From Acidobacteriota bacterium (GTDB lineage: Bacteria > Acidobacteriota > Blastocatellia > Pyrinomonadales > Pyrinomonadaceae): a DNA stretch of 64,000 bases. The translations under genes and the position numbers were made by a program. Positions 18,362 to 29,362 of this stretch are shown here, one piece after another. The notes beneath the pieces are model-generated. The model was not told the DNA's origin. It saw only the letters and a list, made by a program, of their open reading frames with translations, and ran no database searches. Location of the stretch: assembly GCA_016700175.1 (NCBI GenBank), contig CP065003.1, positions 444,001 through 508,000 of the forward strand, given 5' to 3'. Within the stretch, counting starts at the first letter, position 1, and each line of letters opens with the position of its first letter.

Positions 18362-20683
18362 ATGAAGATCGGACTCCAGACAAAGATCTCCGACCTGTAC
18401 CTGCACGCTGTTGCAGGGCTTTCGCAGTACCTGTCCCGAAAACTGGCATCGTCAGTGGCGACGTTCGTGGGCAAGTCCGACGCTGGCGAGGCGACAGTCG
18501 AAGATCTTCTGGCATACCTCCCGATGAGGTATGAGGACAGGTCGGACACGAAAGCGATCGGGGACCTTTTTGAGGGCGCGGAGACGTCTGTTGTGCTCTA
18601 TACGCGTGTCGCCGGAGGCTACAGGGTCGGGCGGAACCGTCCAAAATCAGCACCGCCGTTGTTCATCTTCGAGGTCAATGCGGGCGATCTCGAGGGAACG
18701 CAAAAACCGGTTATCGTGTGGTGGTTCATATCCGGCAAGGGAGGTCCGGCGATAATCGACTACTGGAAGAAACGGTTCGAACGCGGAGCGCCGTTCGTGG
18801 CCTACGGCAAATGGGAGTGGGACGGGCGGCGGAACACCTTTGCCCTGAAGCTCGCCAAGCCGGACGAACTCGAATTCCTTCCTTACGACGACGATGCCGA
18901 CAGCTTCGGACTGCTTCCCTCCGAGACAAAGAACGAAAGCGAATCGGAGCCGGAAAAGGTGGATAGCGAAGGAGAAGAAGACCTTGAAGAGGACGCCGGC
19001 AGTCCTGAATTCAACGCCGTTCACGTGGGGCGCAGAGTTCCCGTTTACAGAAAGCTGGGTTCTTTCAGGACAAAGCGGCTGAGAGAGGTCATCTACGACG
19101 TGCTTGAAAACCTAGACGAAAGTACTGTTGAAGAGAAGCTCCCCGAACCGACGTGCGAACGCCTCAAACTGATCTCCCGAGCCGAAGCGCTCAGGCAGAT
19201 ACACTTTCCGCCGGATGACGCTGCGCTTTCCACGTACGCGTCGTTCCGAAGCGAGGCGCATCGTCGTCTGATCTTCGAAGAATTCTTCTGGGTGACGTTC
19301 GCGCTTCAGCTTATGCGGGCGGACCGGGTCAAAGAGCCGAAAGGCGCTGAAATACGCATCTCGGAAGACACCAATAAAGTGATTGGCGAACTTCTGCCGT
19401 TTGAACTAACCGGAGCGCAGGAGAGGGTAGTTGCGCAGATCTTCGACGATCTGCAGTCTGGCTCGCCCATGAACCGGCTCATCCAGGGAGATGTGGGAAG
19501 CGGAAAGACGATCGTCGCCTTCCTCGCGATCCTCGCAGCTCTCGAAAGCGGATATCAGGCCGCGCTGATGGCGCCCACCGAGATCCTAGCCGAACAGCAT
19601 TTTCGGAACGCTTCCGTGTTCTTCGAAAAGACCGGTCATACTGTCGAACTCCTTACCGGGAGCCTGAAAGCCTCAGACAAGAAAAAGGTCAGGGAATCGC
19701 TCAGAAACGGAGAGACCGGGCTTGTTGTCGGAACCCACGCGATCATCCAGGACAAGGTCGAGTTCGCGAAGCTCGGCCTCGCCGTCATCGACGAGCAGCA
19801 CCGGTTCGGCGTGCTCCAGAGAGCGGAACTGAAGGAGCGCGGCTACAATCCGGACGTGCTTGTGATGACCGCTACCCCGATCCCAAGGTCACTTGCGATG
19901 ACCGTCTACGGGGATCTGGACGTTTCCGTGATTGACGAGATGCCTCCTGGCCGCACGCCCATTAAGACCGTCGTGGTCGGCGAGGACCAGAGGCGCGGGG
20001 TCTATAAGGGGATCGAACGCGAAATAAAAAATGGGCGCCAGGTTTACATCGTCTATCCGTTGATCGATGAATCGGAAAAACTGGACCTTAAGGCCGCGAC
20101 AAAGATGTACGAGGAGCTTCGCGACAAACGCTTTAAGCACAGGAACGTAGGTCTTCTGCACGGGAAGCTGAAACCCGCCGAGAAAGAATCGATAATGTCC
20201 GCATTCGTGTCGGGAGAACTCGACATCCTCGTCTCAACCACCGTGATCGAGGTCGGCGTGGACGTGCCCAATGCCTCGTTGATGATAATCGAGCACGCCG
20301 AACGATTCGGCCTTTCGCAGCTTCACCAGTTGCGCGGCCGCGTAGGCCGGGGCTCCGAGCAGTCGTTCTGCGTTCTGCTTACAGGGGACAAGAAGACTGC
20401 CGTCGCAAAAGAACGCCTCGGGATAATGGAGGAATCGAGCGACGGGTTCCGCATTGCGGAGAAAGATCTTGAGATCAGGGGCCAGGGGGAAATACTCGGA
20501 ACGCGGCAGTCAGGGATCAGAACATTCCGCCTCGGCAACATCGTGCGAGACCTAGCGGTACTCGAAGCAGCCAAGAAAGAGGCGGAACGGTACCTGACCG
20601 ACCCTGAGCTTTCCCACGAGCTTTCCGAACTCAAGTCTCGCGTGGAGACCGACCACAGGTACCGGCTCGGTACTGTCGGATAG
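18362..20683 (+). CDS. recG: ATP-dependent DNA helicase RecG
   Basis: A 773-residue RecG from the ATG at 18362; an upstream in-frame start at 18203 would overlap the preceding gene and is less likely. The wedge/OB region (about 50-250) is followed by the helicase core: Walker A G-D-V-G-S-G-K-T at 376-383, D-E-Q-H at 477-480 with the following R-F-G-V, T-A-T-P-I-P-R motif III, and Q-L-R-G-R-V-G-R-G motif VI. RecG remodels stalled forks and Holliday junctions. An acidic insertion (about 176-217, rich in E, S and D) lies inside the wedge region, which is unusual. The start codon lacks a strong Shine-Dalgarno. Confidence 0.96.
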   Translation: MKIGLQTKISDLYLHAVAGLSQYLSRKLASSVATFVGKSDAGEATVEDLLAYLPMRYEDRSDTKAIGDLFEGAETSVVLYTRVAGGYRVGRNRPKSAPPLFIFEVNAGDLEGTQKPVIVWWFISGKGGPAIIDYWKKRFERGAPFVAYGKWEWDGRRNTFALKLAKPDELEFLPYDDDADSFGLLPSETKNESESEPEKVDSEGEEDLEEDAGSPEFNAVHVGRRVPVYRKLGSFRTKRLREVIYDVLENLDESTVEEKLPEPTCERLKLISRAEALRQIHFPPDDAALSTYASFRSEAHRRLIFEEFFWVTFALQLMRADRVKEPKGAEIRISEDTNKVIGELLPFELTGAQERVVAQIFDDLQSGSPMNRLIQGDVGSGKTIVAFLAILAALESGYQAALMAPTEILAEQHFRNASVFFEKTGHTVELLTGSLKASDKKKVRESLRNGETGLVVGTHAIIQDKVEFAKLGLAVIDEQHRFGVLQRAELKERGYNPDVLVMTATPIPRSLAMTVYGDLDVSVIDEMPPGRTPIKTVVVGEDQRRGVYKGIEREIKNGRQVYIVYPLIDESEKLDLKAATKMYEELRDKRFKHRNVGLLHGKLKPAEKESIMSAFVSGELDILVSTTVIEVGVDVPNASLMIIEHAERFGLSQLHQLRGRVGRGSEQSFCVLLTGDKKTAVAKERLGIMEESSDGFRIAEKDLEIRGQGEILGTRQSGIRTFRLGNIVRDLAVLEAAKKEAERYLTDPELSHELSELKSRVETDHRYRLGTVG

Positions 20684-20708
20684 TCGCCGTTGCGATCTCC
20701 GGTCGTGT

Positions 20709-20737
20709 TTGATTAACCCATCCTATTCTGATTAAAT
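20709..20737 (+). promoter_or_regulatory. Possible promoter for rsmD
   Basis: TTGATT (20709-20714) and TTAAAT (20732-20737) are spaced by 17 bases in the 146-base gap between recG and rsmD. The -10 match is moderate. Confidence 0.35.
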
Positions 20738-20829
20738 TCCTTTTCATTTGACGGCACTCAAGGAGCTTCAAAGCAAAGCGGCTCAGGCAAAGCCGGCTGT
20801 CCGTCATTCCGCGAACTCCGATCCATTCT

Positions 20830-21384
20830 ATGCGCGTTATCTCAGGCATCTACGGAGGCAGGATCCTAAAGAGCCCTTCAGGAACGCGCACGCGCCCGAC
20901 TTCGGACAGGCTCCGGGAGACACTCTTCAACATACTAGTGCCTCAGATCGACGAGGAGACCCGTTTTCTGGACCTTTGCGCAGGCACGGGCGCTATAGGC
21001 ATCGAGGCGATTTCGAGAGGCTCGGGGCACGTCACTTTCGTGGACAAGGCGAGAAAGGCGTGCGCATTGATCGAAGAAAACCTCGATTCGCTGGGCATTC
21101 CCGAAAGCGCGACCGAGGTTGTCTGCAGCGAGGCGCTCAAGTTTTTGCAGAAGAGTCCGGAAACCTCGTGGGACATCATCTTCTTTGATCCCCCATACGC
21201 CGCCGACTACGCGGGCGTACTCGAAGCCGTGGGAGGAAGATCTTCGGGAGTTCTTGCCCCGGACGGTGCCCTTGTCGTCGAGCACCACTCGAAGAACGAT
21301 TTGCCGGACGCGGCAGGCGAGATCAGGCGCTGGAGGCTGATCAAGCAAGGCGAGACCTGCCTCAGCTTCTACGAACACAACTGA
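20830..21384 (+). CDS. rsmD: 16S rRNA (guanine(966)-N2)-methyltransferase RsmD
   Basis: A 184-residue class I methyltransferase. The opening M-R-V-I-S-G-x-x-G-G-R and R-P-T-S-D-R-L-R-E are family hallmarks. The SAM loop C-A-G-T-G-A-I-G is at 50-57 and the catalytic D-P-P-Y at 120-123. It methylates G966 (E. coli numbering) in the small-subunit rRNA. It is followed closely by an EamA transporter and aroC, all on the plus strand. Confidence 0.95.
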   Translation: MRVISGIYGGRILKSPSGTRTRPTSDRLRETLFNILVPQIDEETRFLDLCAGTGAIGIEAISRGSGHVTFVDKARKACALIEENLDSLGIPESATEVVCSEALKFLQKSPETSWDIIFFDPPYAADYAGVLEAVGGRSSGVLAPDGALVVEHHSKNDLPDAAGEIRRWRLIKQGETCLSFYEHN

Positions 21385-21409
21385 TGCGCGCTCGAAGCGA
21401 ACCTCGACA

Positions 21410-22300
21410 ATGAAGATCCTGGTCTGGCTCATTCTATGTCTGATTTGGGGCACGACCTGGCTGTTCATTAAGATCGGCCTCGACGACCTTCCTCCAGTCA
21501 CATTCGCTTACCTGCGGTTCCTTCTCGCAGCGCTTGTAATCGGGGCCGTAATGAGGATCGGCGGTCTTTCCTTCCCGAGAACCAGGGCCCACTGGAGACT
21601 CCTCGCTCTTACCGGAGTCTTGCAGTTCAGCATCAACTACAGTCTCGTATTCTGGAGCGAGCTCTACATCACCTCAGGTCTGGCGGCGGTGCTTCAGGCG
21701 ACGATTCCCGTGTTCGGCCTTTTTCTCGCGAAGTTTCACCTTCCCGAAGAAAAACTGACGGCACTGAAGGTTTCCGCACTCGCGATCGGCCTGGTCGGGG
21801 TCGCGGTGATCTTCTACGAGCAGTTGAGGCTTGAGAGCTATATGGCCTTCGCCGGCTCTGTTGCTATAGTGGTAGGAGCCTATGCTGCAGCGCACGCGTC
21901 GGTACTAACGAAGGCGAAGGGAAGCGGGCTTGGGCCTGAAGGGCTTGTGTTCGGCCAGATGATCTGCGGGCTGCCGGCGCTGATCTTCGTAGGGCTGGTT
22001 TTCGAAGGGAATCCGCTGGGCTTCAGTTATTCGGCGAAGGCAATAACGAGCGTGCTTTATCTGTCCCTTGTGGGTACGATCGCCGCTTTCTGGCTCTACT
22101 ACTGGCTGCTCAGGCGCGTGGAGTCCACCTCGGCGATGACGATCGCGCTTGTGACGCCGCTTATCGCGGTGATCTTCGGAGCGGTCTTTCTCGGTGAAAG
22201 CCTTCGGCCGCAGGTGATGATCGGCGGTCTTCTCATTCTTTCAGGCGTGGGCCTGATCGTATTCCGCAAGCGGATGCCCGGGAGAGCGGTCAGAGGCTGA
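21410..22300 (+). CDS. EamA/DMT-family transporter
   Basis: A 296-residue membrane protein with about ten hydrophobic segments arranged as two five-helix EamA repeats. The opening L-I-W-G-T-T-W-L-F-I-K is typical, as are the P-V-T-F-A-Y-L-R-F segment and the second-half T-P-L-I-A-V-I-F-G. Drug/metabolite superfamily members export metabolites or amino acids; the substrate cannot be read from sequence. It lies 25 bases after rsmD and 16 bases before aroC. Confidence 0.9.
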   Translation: MKILVWLILCLIWGTTWLFIKIGLDDLPPVTFAYLRFLLAALVIGAVMRIGGLSFPRTRAHWRLLALTGVLQFSINYSLVFWSELYITSGLAAVLQATIPVFGLFLAKFHLPEEKLTALKVSALAIGLVGVAVIFYEQLRLESYMAFAGSVAIVVGAYAAAHASVLTKAKGSGLGPEGLVFGQMICGLPALIFVGLVFEGNPLGFSYSAKAITSVLYLSLVGTIAAFWLYYWLLRRVESTSAMTIALVTPLIAVIFGAVFLGESLRPQVMIGGLLILSGVGLIVFRKRMPGRAVRG

Positions 22301-22316
22301 CCTGCAAGATGCAGAG

Positions 22317-23483
22317 ATGAGATTCGATTTCAAAACTGCCGGAGAATCGCACGGTAAGGCGCTCGTGGCTCTCATCGAGGGTGTCCCGTCCGGTCTTCCG
22401 ATCGACAAGGCGTTCATAGATTCCGAGTTGGCAAGGCGCCAGATGGGGTACGGGCGCGGCGGCCGCATGAAGATCGAGAAGGACCGGGTGGAGATACTTT
22501 CGGGTGTCCGCCATGGAGCGGCGATCGGATCGCCCATAGCCCTCCTCATAGAGAACCTCGATTTTGTTCACTGGCAGGAAGTGATGGCGTCGGACGCCCC
22601 CGAAGAACTTCCGAAGAACGAGCGGGTCGTCAAGAGGCCCAGACCCGGACACGCAGATCTCGCCGGAGGCCAGAAATTTGGAGCGAGGGACCTTCGAAAT
22701 GTACTCGAAAGGGCTTCGGCGCGTGAAACGGCCGCCAGGGTCGCCTGCGGCTCCGTCGCAAAGCTCCTGCTCGCTGATTTCGGGATCGAGATCCTGAGCC
22801 ACGTCGTCATGCTCGGAGGAATTCCGGAGAGAACTCTGGATGCGGACTGGGACCAGATAGTCGGAATCCCCGAAGATTCGCCGCTCCGCTGTGCGGATCA
22901 GGATGCCGAAAAGCTGATGATCGAAGCGATCGACCGTGCAAAGGCGGATGGAGACACGCTGGGCGGGGTCTTCGAGGTCGTCGCGAAGGGAATTCCGCCC
23001 GGACTCGGGTCGCACACGTCCTGGTCCGAAAAGCTCGACGGAAGGATCGCGAGGGCGATAATGTCGATCCCAGCGGTGAAAGCGGTCGAGATCGGCTCCG
23101 GAGTCGCCAACGCAGGGCTGCCCGGTTCGGAAGTGCACGACGAGATCGTCTTTGAAGACGGCGCTTTTGGACGGACGGCCAACCGTGCGGGCGGGCTTGA
23201 AGGAGGTATCACGAACGGACAGGAGCTGCGCGTACGCGGCTACAAGAAGCCGATCTCGACGCTCCGGAAGCCCCTGAAGTCCGTGGATATAGACTCGAAG
23301 GAGGTCGACGAAGCCGCGTTCGAACGCTCCGACATCACCGCCGTTCCCGCTGCCGGGGTCATCGGCGAGTCGATGCTTGCGCTTGTCCTCGCGGACGCTC
23401 TGCGCGAGAAGTTCGGCGGAGACAGCCTCGCGGAGATGCGGCGGAATTTCGACGGATACGTTTCCTCGCTCCGCGAATACTGA
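22317..23483 (+). CDS. aroC: Chorismate synthase
   Basis: A 388-residue protein. Signatures are T-A-G-E-S-H-G-K at about 7-14, G-R-G-G-R-M-K-I-E at about 43-51, R-P-G-H-A-D-L near 107-113, and R-A-S-A-R-E-T-A-A-R at about 126-135. It makes chorismate from EPSP using reduced FMN, the last shikimate step. The product feeds pabB (33142-34560) and folP in this same window, although they are not in one operon. It sits between the EamA transporter and tilS. Confidence 0.97.
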   Translation: MRFDFKTAGESHGKALVALIEGVPSGLPIDKAFIDSELARRQMGYGRGGRMKIEKDRVEILSGVRHGAAIGSPIALLIENLDFVHWQEVMASDAPEELPKNERVVKRPRPGHADLAGGQKFGARDLRNVLERASARETAARVACGSVAKLLLADFGIEILSHVVMLGGIPERTLDADWDQIVGIPEDSPLRCADQDAEKLMIEAIDRAKADGDTLGGVFEVVAKGIPPGLGSHTSWSEKLDGRIARAIMSIPAVKAVEIGSGVANAGLPGSEVHDEIVFEDGAFGRTANRAGGLEGGITNGQELRVRGYKKPISTLRKPLKSVDIDSKEVDEAAFERSDITAVPAAGVIGESMLALVLADALREKFGGDSLAEMRRNFDGYVSSLREY

Positions 23484-23507
23484 TGACTGCCTAAGATCCA
23501 TTTTCGG

Positions 23508-24584
23508 ATGTCCCCGACCCACCTACAAAGAAAGTTCACCCTGAACCTGCTGACCGAGTGGCGGAAGCTCGGTCTTCCGTTGGGTCCCGAGCCCGTCTTG
23601 CTTGCGGTCTCCGGTGGAGCCGACTCGTGTGCGCTGGCGCTCGCGGTTTCGGAGCTCTCTCAACGCGGGAAACTGGATTGCCGCATTGTGATCGGCCATT
23701 TTGACCACGGTATACGCGGCAGTAAGAGTGCGAAAGACGCCAGGTTCGTCGAGTCGCTCGCCAAGAGACTCGGTTTCAGGTTTGTGACCGCCAAGGCCAA
23801 GGCTTCCGTTTTCAGGTCGCGATCGAACCTCGAGGAGAAGGCCCGGATCGCGAGATACGGGTTCCTTCAGTCAGCGGCGAAAGAGATTCGTACAAGAGCA
23901 GTTCTTACCGCCCACACCCGAAACGACCAGGCTGAAACGCTTCTCCTGAATCTGATCCGCGGAAGCGGGCTGTCCGGGCTTGCCGGTATGGGATCGGTGA
24001 GAGAGATGGACGCTGCCGGAACAAAGACCGGATCAGACAGTCCCTCAGGCGTGTCTTCGGAAACGGAAATCCGCTTATACAGGCCGCTGCTTTCCTGGGC
24101 GAGCCGCGAAGATACGGAGAGATTCGTATCGGACTGCGGCGTCGAACCCAGGACGGACGCGATGAACGAGGACCCTGCGTTCCAGCGCGTGCGGATCAGA
24201 AAGCAGATCCTGCCTGTTCTCTCGGAACTCAATCCAAAAATCATAGAGGCTCTCGCACGCACGGCCGATACTCTCCGTTTGGAGCTGGATCTGCTTTCGG
24301 GAGATCCGGAAGATCTTGCGGAATCGAAAACGATCTCCTCGATGCGATCGATGCCCGTCGCGCGCCTCAGGGAACTGCCTCGCGCCTTCGCTGTTCATTC
24401 GGTAAGGAGCTGGATCTTGACGCGCAAGGGCGATCTTCGAGGGATCGATCGGGAGAGGGTTGATGCGATCGTCGATCTTGCGTGTTCAAGCAAGAGCGGG
24501 AGGATTGTGGAACTGCCCGGTTCTGTCAGCGTTGTGAAGCGCCGGGGGCGCCTGTGTTTCGAAGACGTTAAAGTTGAAAAATGA
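23508..24584 (+). CDS. tilS: tRNA(Ile)-lysidine synthase
   Basis: A 358-residue protein with the PP-loop S-G-G-A-D-S at 35-40 and the family motif G-H-F-D-H-G-I-R-G near 63-71, then H-T-R-N-D-Q-A-E-T. It modifies C34 of tRNA-Ile(CAU) to lysidine so it reads AUA. The C-terminal substrate-recognition region is short and diverged. It lies 25 bases after aroC and is followed by ftsH, a neighbour relation seen in many bacteria. Confidence 0.93.
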   Translation: MSPTHLQRKFTLNLLTEWRKLGLPLGPEPVLLAVSGGADSCALALAVSELSQRGKLDCRIVIGHFDHGIRGSKSAKDARFVESLAKRLGFRFVTAKAKASVFRSRSNLEEKARIARYGFLQSAAKEIRTRAVLTAHTRNDQAETLLLNLIRGSGLSGLAGMGSVREMDAAGTKTGSDSPSGVSSETEIRLYRPLLSWASREDTERFVSDCGVEPRTDAMNEDPAFQRVRIRKQILPVLSELNPKIIEALARTADTLRLELDLLSGDPEDLAESKTISSMRSMPVARLRELPRAFAVHSVRSWILTRKGDLRGIDRERVDAIVDLACSSKSGRIVELPGSVSVVKRRGRLCFEDVKVEK

Positions 24585-24740
24585 TCCCCCGCACTCTACA
24601 ATTGAAGGTTGTGGAAACGGCATGTTGCGGACGCCGTGCACAACGCCGTTTTTGGAATCGACATCTTAACGCCTTTTCCGGGTACAGGTAGTCGATAATC
24701 GGATCAAGATCCGGTGCCGGCAATTTTTGGAGGCTTAAAC

Positions 24741-26681
<1,941 letters not shown>

Positions 26682-26704
26682 GCCGGAACTGATCTGGAAT
26701 TAAG

Positions 26705-26740
26705 AAGCGAGGTTCGGGAGCGATCCCGGCCTCGCTTTTC
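26705..26740 (+). terminator. Terminator after ftsH
   Basis: AAGCGAGG (26705-26712) pairs with CCTCGCTT (26730-26737), with an inner CGGGA/TCCCG extension, then TTTTC. The T-run is short. Confidence 0.65.
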
Positions 26741-26815
26741 AATGCTCAGCGATCAATGTTCAGCGATCAATACTCAGCGATCAATGCTCAGCGATGAATG
26801 TTCAGCGATCAGTGA
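26740..26815. repeat. 14-bp tandem repeat, five units
   Basis: Five copies of CAATGCTCAGCGAT-like units follow at exactly 14-base steps (26740, 26754, 26768, 26782, 26796) with one or two changes each, then a partial sixth. The period is not a multiple of three and there are no spacers, so it is neither coding nor CRISPR. It starts at the last base of the ftsH terminator. Confidence 0.85.
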
Positions 26816-26937
26816 GGGGAATTCGCCGAAGGGCAGAATCTGCGTTCATCCGCGTCGATCAGCGGCCAGTATTCCTGAGAAGTCTCAGAAGGCGGTGCGA
26901 TACGAGGGCCGGTCGCTAAGGCTCCCGGTACTGACTT

Positions 26938-26985
26938 TCACGGTCAATGGTCAAAGTTCAATGCCCAATGTAGGTCAAGTCGTTT
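26938..26985. repeat. Degenerate TCAATG-type repeat before the Tat-lipoprotein gene
   Basis: GGTCAATGGTCAAAGTTCAATGCCCAATG repeats the word TCAATG at about 26942-26970. It resembles the palindrome family at 5.4, 43.2 and 60.5 kb. The rest of 26816-26937 contains no gene that I can support. Confidence 0.45.
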
Positions 26986-27028
26986 TCTGTTATCATTGTT
27001 CCGGTTTGCCTGCCGAAGAGCGTTCCTG

Positions 27029-27856
27029 ATGGAAGAATCCCTCAAGAAAACAAACGGAATGAACCGCCGGGATTTTGGCGGTCTCGCGATTGGATCGATC
27101 GCCGGCATCGCGTTCGGACAGACGTTGCTTGCCGCGTGCGGTGGGGAAACATCGATAGCGGAATCGACGAATCCGATCGTGGGTCCGAAAGCCGCTCCGA
27201 TCGTGAAGCACTGGGCGGTCGAGATGCACGAGATCAGCTCCGACTTAAGGAATTCTGCGATCCCCGCGAAGATCTGGCAGGAGCGGATCGAAGCCCTGTT
27301 CGACCGTGTCGAGCTCGAGGACCTGCTGAAGTTGATCGATTTTGAGGCCTTGCGAAAGCGGGTCGAGATTCCGGATCTGGGTGTTGGCACTCAGCCGGTG
27401 GTTTTCCCGAAGCTCGAAGGCCTTCCCGAAAAGACAGTGTTCGTGAAGAAGATCTTCGGGATGAAGAAGGGCCGCGCGATCGTCCCGCACGGCCATAGCA
27501 ACATGGCGTCCGCGCACCTGATCCTGAAGGGCGATTTTCACTTGAGGCACTTTGAAAAGGTCGCGATCGAGGGCAAGAGCCTTCGGATCAGGCCGACGAT
27601 CGACCGGATAGCGGCCGCCGGCGATTCTTCTTCTATCTCAGACGAGCGGGATAACGTGCATTGGTTCGTCGCAAACTCGGACGAGGCTTACACGTTCGAC
27701 GTGATCATGCTCGACCTGGGCGGGGCGAAGTACGACATCCACAATATCGATATCGACGGGGCGGACAGATCCGGCGGGGATCTGCTCGCGCCGATCATCG
27801 ATGTAGATACCGCACTGAAGAAATACGGCAAACAGCATCACGGCCCGCTCGTTTGA
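27029..27856 (+). CDS. Tat-exported lipoprotein with cupin-like domain
   Basis: A 275-residue protein from the ATG at 27029 (ATG 27059 is also possible). The N-terminus has a twin-arginine motif N-R-R-D-F-G-G (12-18), a hydrophobic segment, and the lipobox L-L-A-A-C-G-G with C37, so it is a Tat-dependent lipoprotein. A central stretch with V-P-H-G-H-S-N-M-A-S-A-H (about 152-163) and a further H-L-R-H (171-174) looks like a metal-binding cupin barrel. The Tat route is used for proteins folded with cofactors before export, which fits a metal-bound cupin. Its function is not recognised. It sits between ftsH and folP. Confidence 0.8.
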   Translation: MEESLKKTNGMNRRDFGGLAIGSIAGIAFGQTLLAACGGETSIAESTNPIVGPKAAPIVKHWAVEMHEISSDLRNSAIPAKIWQERIEALFDRVELEDLLKLIDFEALRKRVEIPDLGVGTQPVVFPKLEGLPEKTVFVKKIFGMKKGRAIVPHGHSNMASAHLILKGDFHLRHFEKVAIEGKSLRIRPTIDRIAAAGDSSSISDERDNVHWFVANSDEAYTFDVIMLDLGGAKYDIHNIDIDGADRSGGDLLAPIIDVDTALKKYGKQHHGPLV

Positions 27857-27858
27857 AG

Positions 27859-28728
27859 ATGACCGAAGGGAAGCCGGCAGAGAGAATTTTGCGGACGTCG
27901 CGACGGACCCTCGATCTCGGAGCGGGACCGTTGCTGATGGCGATCATAAATGTGACGCCGGACAGTTTCTCAGACGGAGGAGAATACCTTGAGCTGGATT
28001 CGGCCATCGCCGCGGCGGAGAAGGCGCTCGAGGAAGGCGCCGATATCCTGGACATAGGCGGCGAATCGACTCGGCCCGGATCTTCGAGGGTCCCGGAAGA
28101 CGAAGAGCTCGCACGGGTGATCCCGCTTGTGGAGGACCTTGCAAAGCGCTTTGACGCGGCGATCTCGGTCGACACAAGCAAGCGCGCGGTGGCGGAGAGG
28201 GCTCTTGAGGCGGGGGCGGAGATCATCAACGACATCTCCGGTCTCCGGTTCGATCCGGCTTTGGCAGAAGCGGTCGCGGGATCGGGAGCCGGGATCGTGC
28301 TTATGCATTCCCGGGGCACATTTGAAGAGATCCATCTGCTCGAACCCGTGGAGGACATCCGAAGTGAGGTCGTAGGGGGCCTCGAAGAAAGCATCGGGAT
28401 AGCGCTTGCCGCCGGGATCGACAGACAGCGGATCTGCCTGGACGTCGGGATAGGCTTCGGGAAGAGCTTCGAACAAAACCTCGAGCTGATCAAAGGGCTT
28501 TCGGAGATCACGGAGCAGTTGGAGGGCCTTCCGATGCTTATCGGAGTCTCGCGCAAGTCGTTCGTCGGAAGAATACTTGGCGACGCGCCCGTTTCGAAGC
28601 GCCTCCATGGTACGCTTGCCGCAAACGCCGTCGCGTTGATGAACGGCGCCGATATCCTGCGCGTCCACGATGTGAAAGCGCACAGGGACCTAATTGACGT
28701 AGTTAACGCCATCGGAGTCTCACAATGA
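27859..28728 (+). CDS. folP: Dihydropteroate synthase
   Basis: A 289-residue TIM-barrel enzyme. The start at 27859 lies two bases after the preceding stop. N-V-T-P-D-S-F-S-D-G-G (31-41) and D-I-G-G-E-S-T-R-P-G-S (65-75) are the two substrate-binding signatures, and G-V-S-R-K-S-F near 231-237 binds the pterin phosphate region. It condenses p-aminobenzoate with the pterin diphosphate in folate synthesis; it is the sulfonamide target. Its last four bases overlap the next ATG (ATGA), so the genes are translationally coupled. Confidence 0.97.
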   Translation: MTEGKPAERILRTSRRTLDLGAGPLLMAIINVTPDSFSDGGEYLELDSAIAAAEKALEEGADILDIGGESTRPGSSRVPEDEELARVIPLVEDLAKRFDAAISVDTSKRAVAERALEAGAEIINDISGLRFDPALAEAVAGSGAGIVLMHSRGTFEEIHLLEPVEDIRSEVVGGLEESIGIALAAGIDRQRICLDVGIGFGKSFEQNLELIKGLSEITEQLEGLPMLIGVSRKSFVGRILGDAPVSKRLHGTLAANAVALMNGADILRVHDVKAHRDLIDVVNAIGVSQ

Positions 28729-29351
28729 AAAGCTTGAGAACCATTCCTTCCGGAGCTCTTCTTCTAGTCGCGGTTTTCGCGGCCGCTGCGCTGGCAGATG
28801 TGGCGCCGCCTCCGGGCTTCTTTGTAGCCGAGAACGCGCTTGAACTTCGCACGAATACGGAACTGAGTGGATACCGCTTTTTCCTGACCGATGCCTCCGG
28901 CGAGATCGAAGAAATCGTTCTCAGCCCCGGAACTGCAAAGATATTTGAGGCTGCCGGAAGAGGCGGGGCCGCGCGGTTTGCTTCCGTTTGGGCGGTGCCT
29001 TCCGAAAGCCTGGAAGGGCGCGAACTCGATAAAGATTCGCTTGTGGAGCTAGTCGGCGAGCTCCAACAGGAGAAGATCAATGGCCAGGTGAGGCTCCTAG
29101 GTCACGAGTTCCGAAAAGAGGTATCGGTCATCGAGTCGGGCACCGAACAGCGCGACATCTACGAGGTGTCGATCGCGACCGATTCCGGAAAGCCGACGGC
29201 GAAACCGCTGGCCGCCGAAGTCTTTACGCCGCTTCCCGGCAGTTCCAGCGGCCTGCTCGTCGCCGCGGTCGGCGGAGCGCTCATTTTCGGGGCATTCCTG
29301 ATCGGCGGACTCCTTATCATTAGGCGGCTGCACAGGAGAAGCTTAAAATAA
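28725..29351 (+). CDS. Uncharacterised membrane-anchored exported protein
   Basis: A 208-residue protein with a signal peptide or first membrane segment (residues 8-24, ending A-L-A-D), a soluble 130-residue extracytoplasmic part rich in E and L, a Pro/Ser linker and a second membrane segment (about 176-198) followed by a basic tail R-R-L-H-R-R. The topology is N-out or cleaved, with the C-terminal tail in the cytoplasm. I recognise no family. It overlaps folP by four bases and precedes the lptE-like gene by 11 bases, so it belongs to this operon. Confidence 0.75.
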   Translation: MKSLRTIPSGALLLVAVFAAAALADVAPPPGFFVAENALELRTNTELSGYRFFLTDASGEIEEIVLSPGTAKIFEAAGRGGAARFASVWAVPSESLEGRELDKDSLVELVGELQQEKINGQVRLLGHEFRKEVSVIESGTEQRDIYEVSIATDSGKPTAKPLAAEVFTPLPGSSSGLLVAAVGGALIFGAFLIGGLLIIRRLHRRSLK

Positions 29352-29362
29352 GGATCGTTGTT

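Noticed and set aside
22290..23522. 410-codon open frame antisense to aroC
   Set aside because: The plus strand encodes a full chorismate synthase with all signatures; the antisense frame has no recognisable motif.
24585..24740. Structured RNA or riboswitch in the ftsH leader
   Set aside because: The possible pairings between 24620 and 24655 are imperfect and match no known riboswitch or small RNA pattern.
26740..26815. Possible CRISPR array
   Set aside because: The units are 14 bases and adjoin without spacers, and no cas genes are present; it is a simple tandem repeat.
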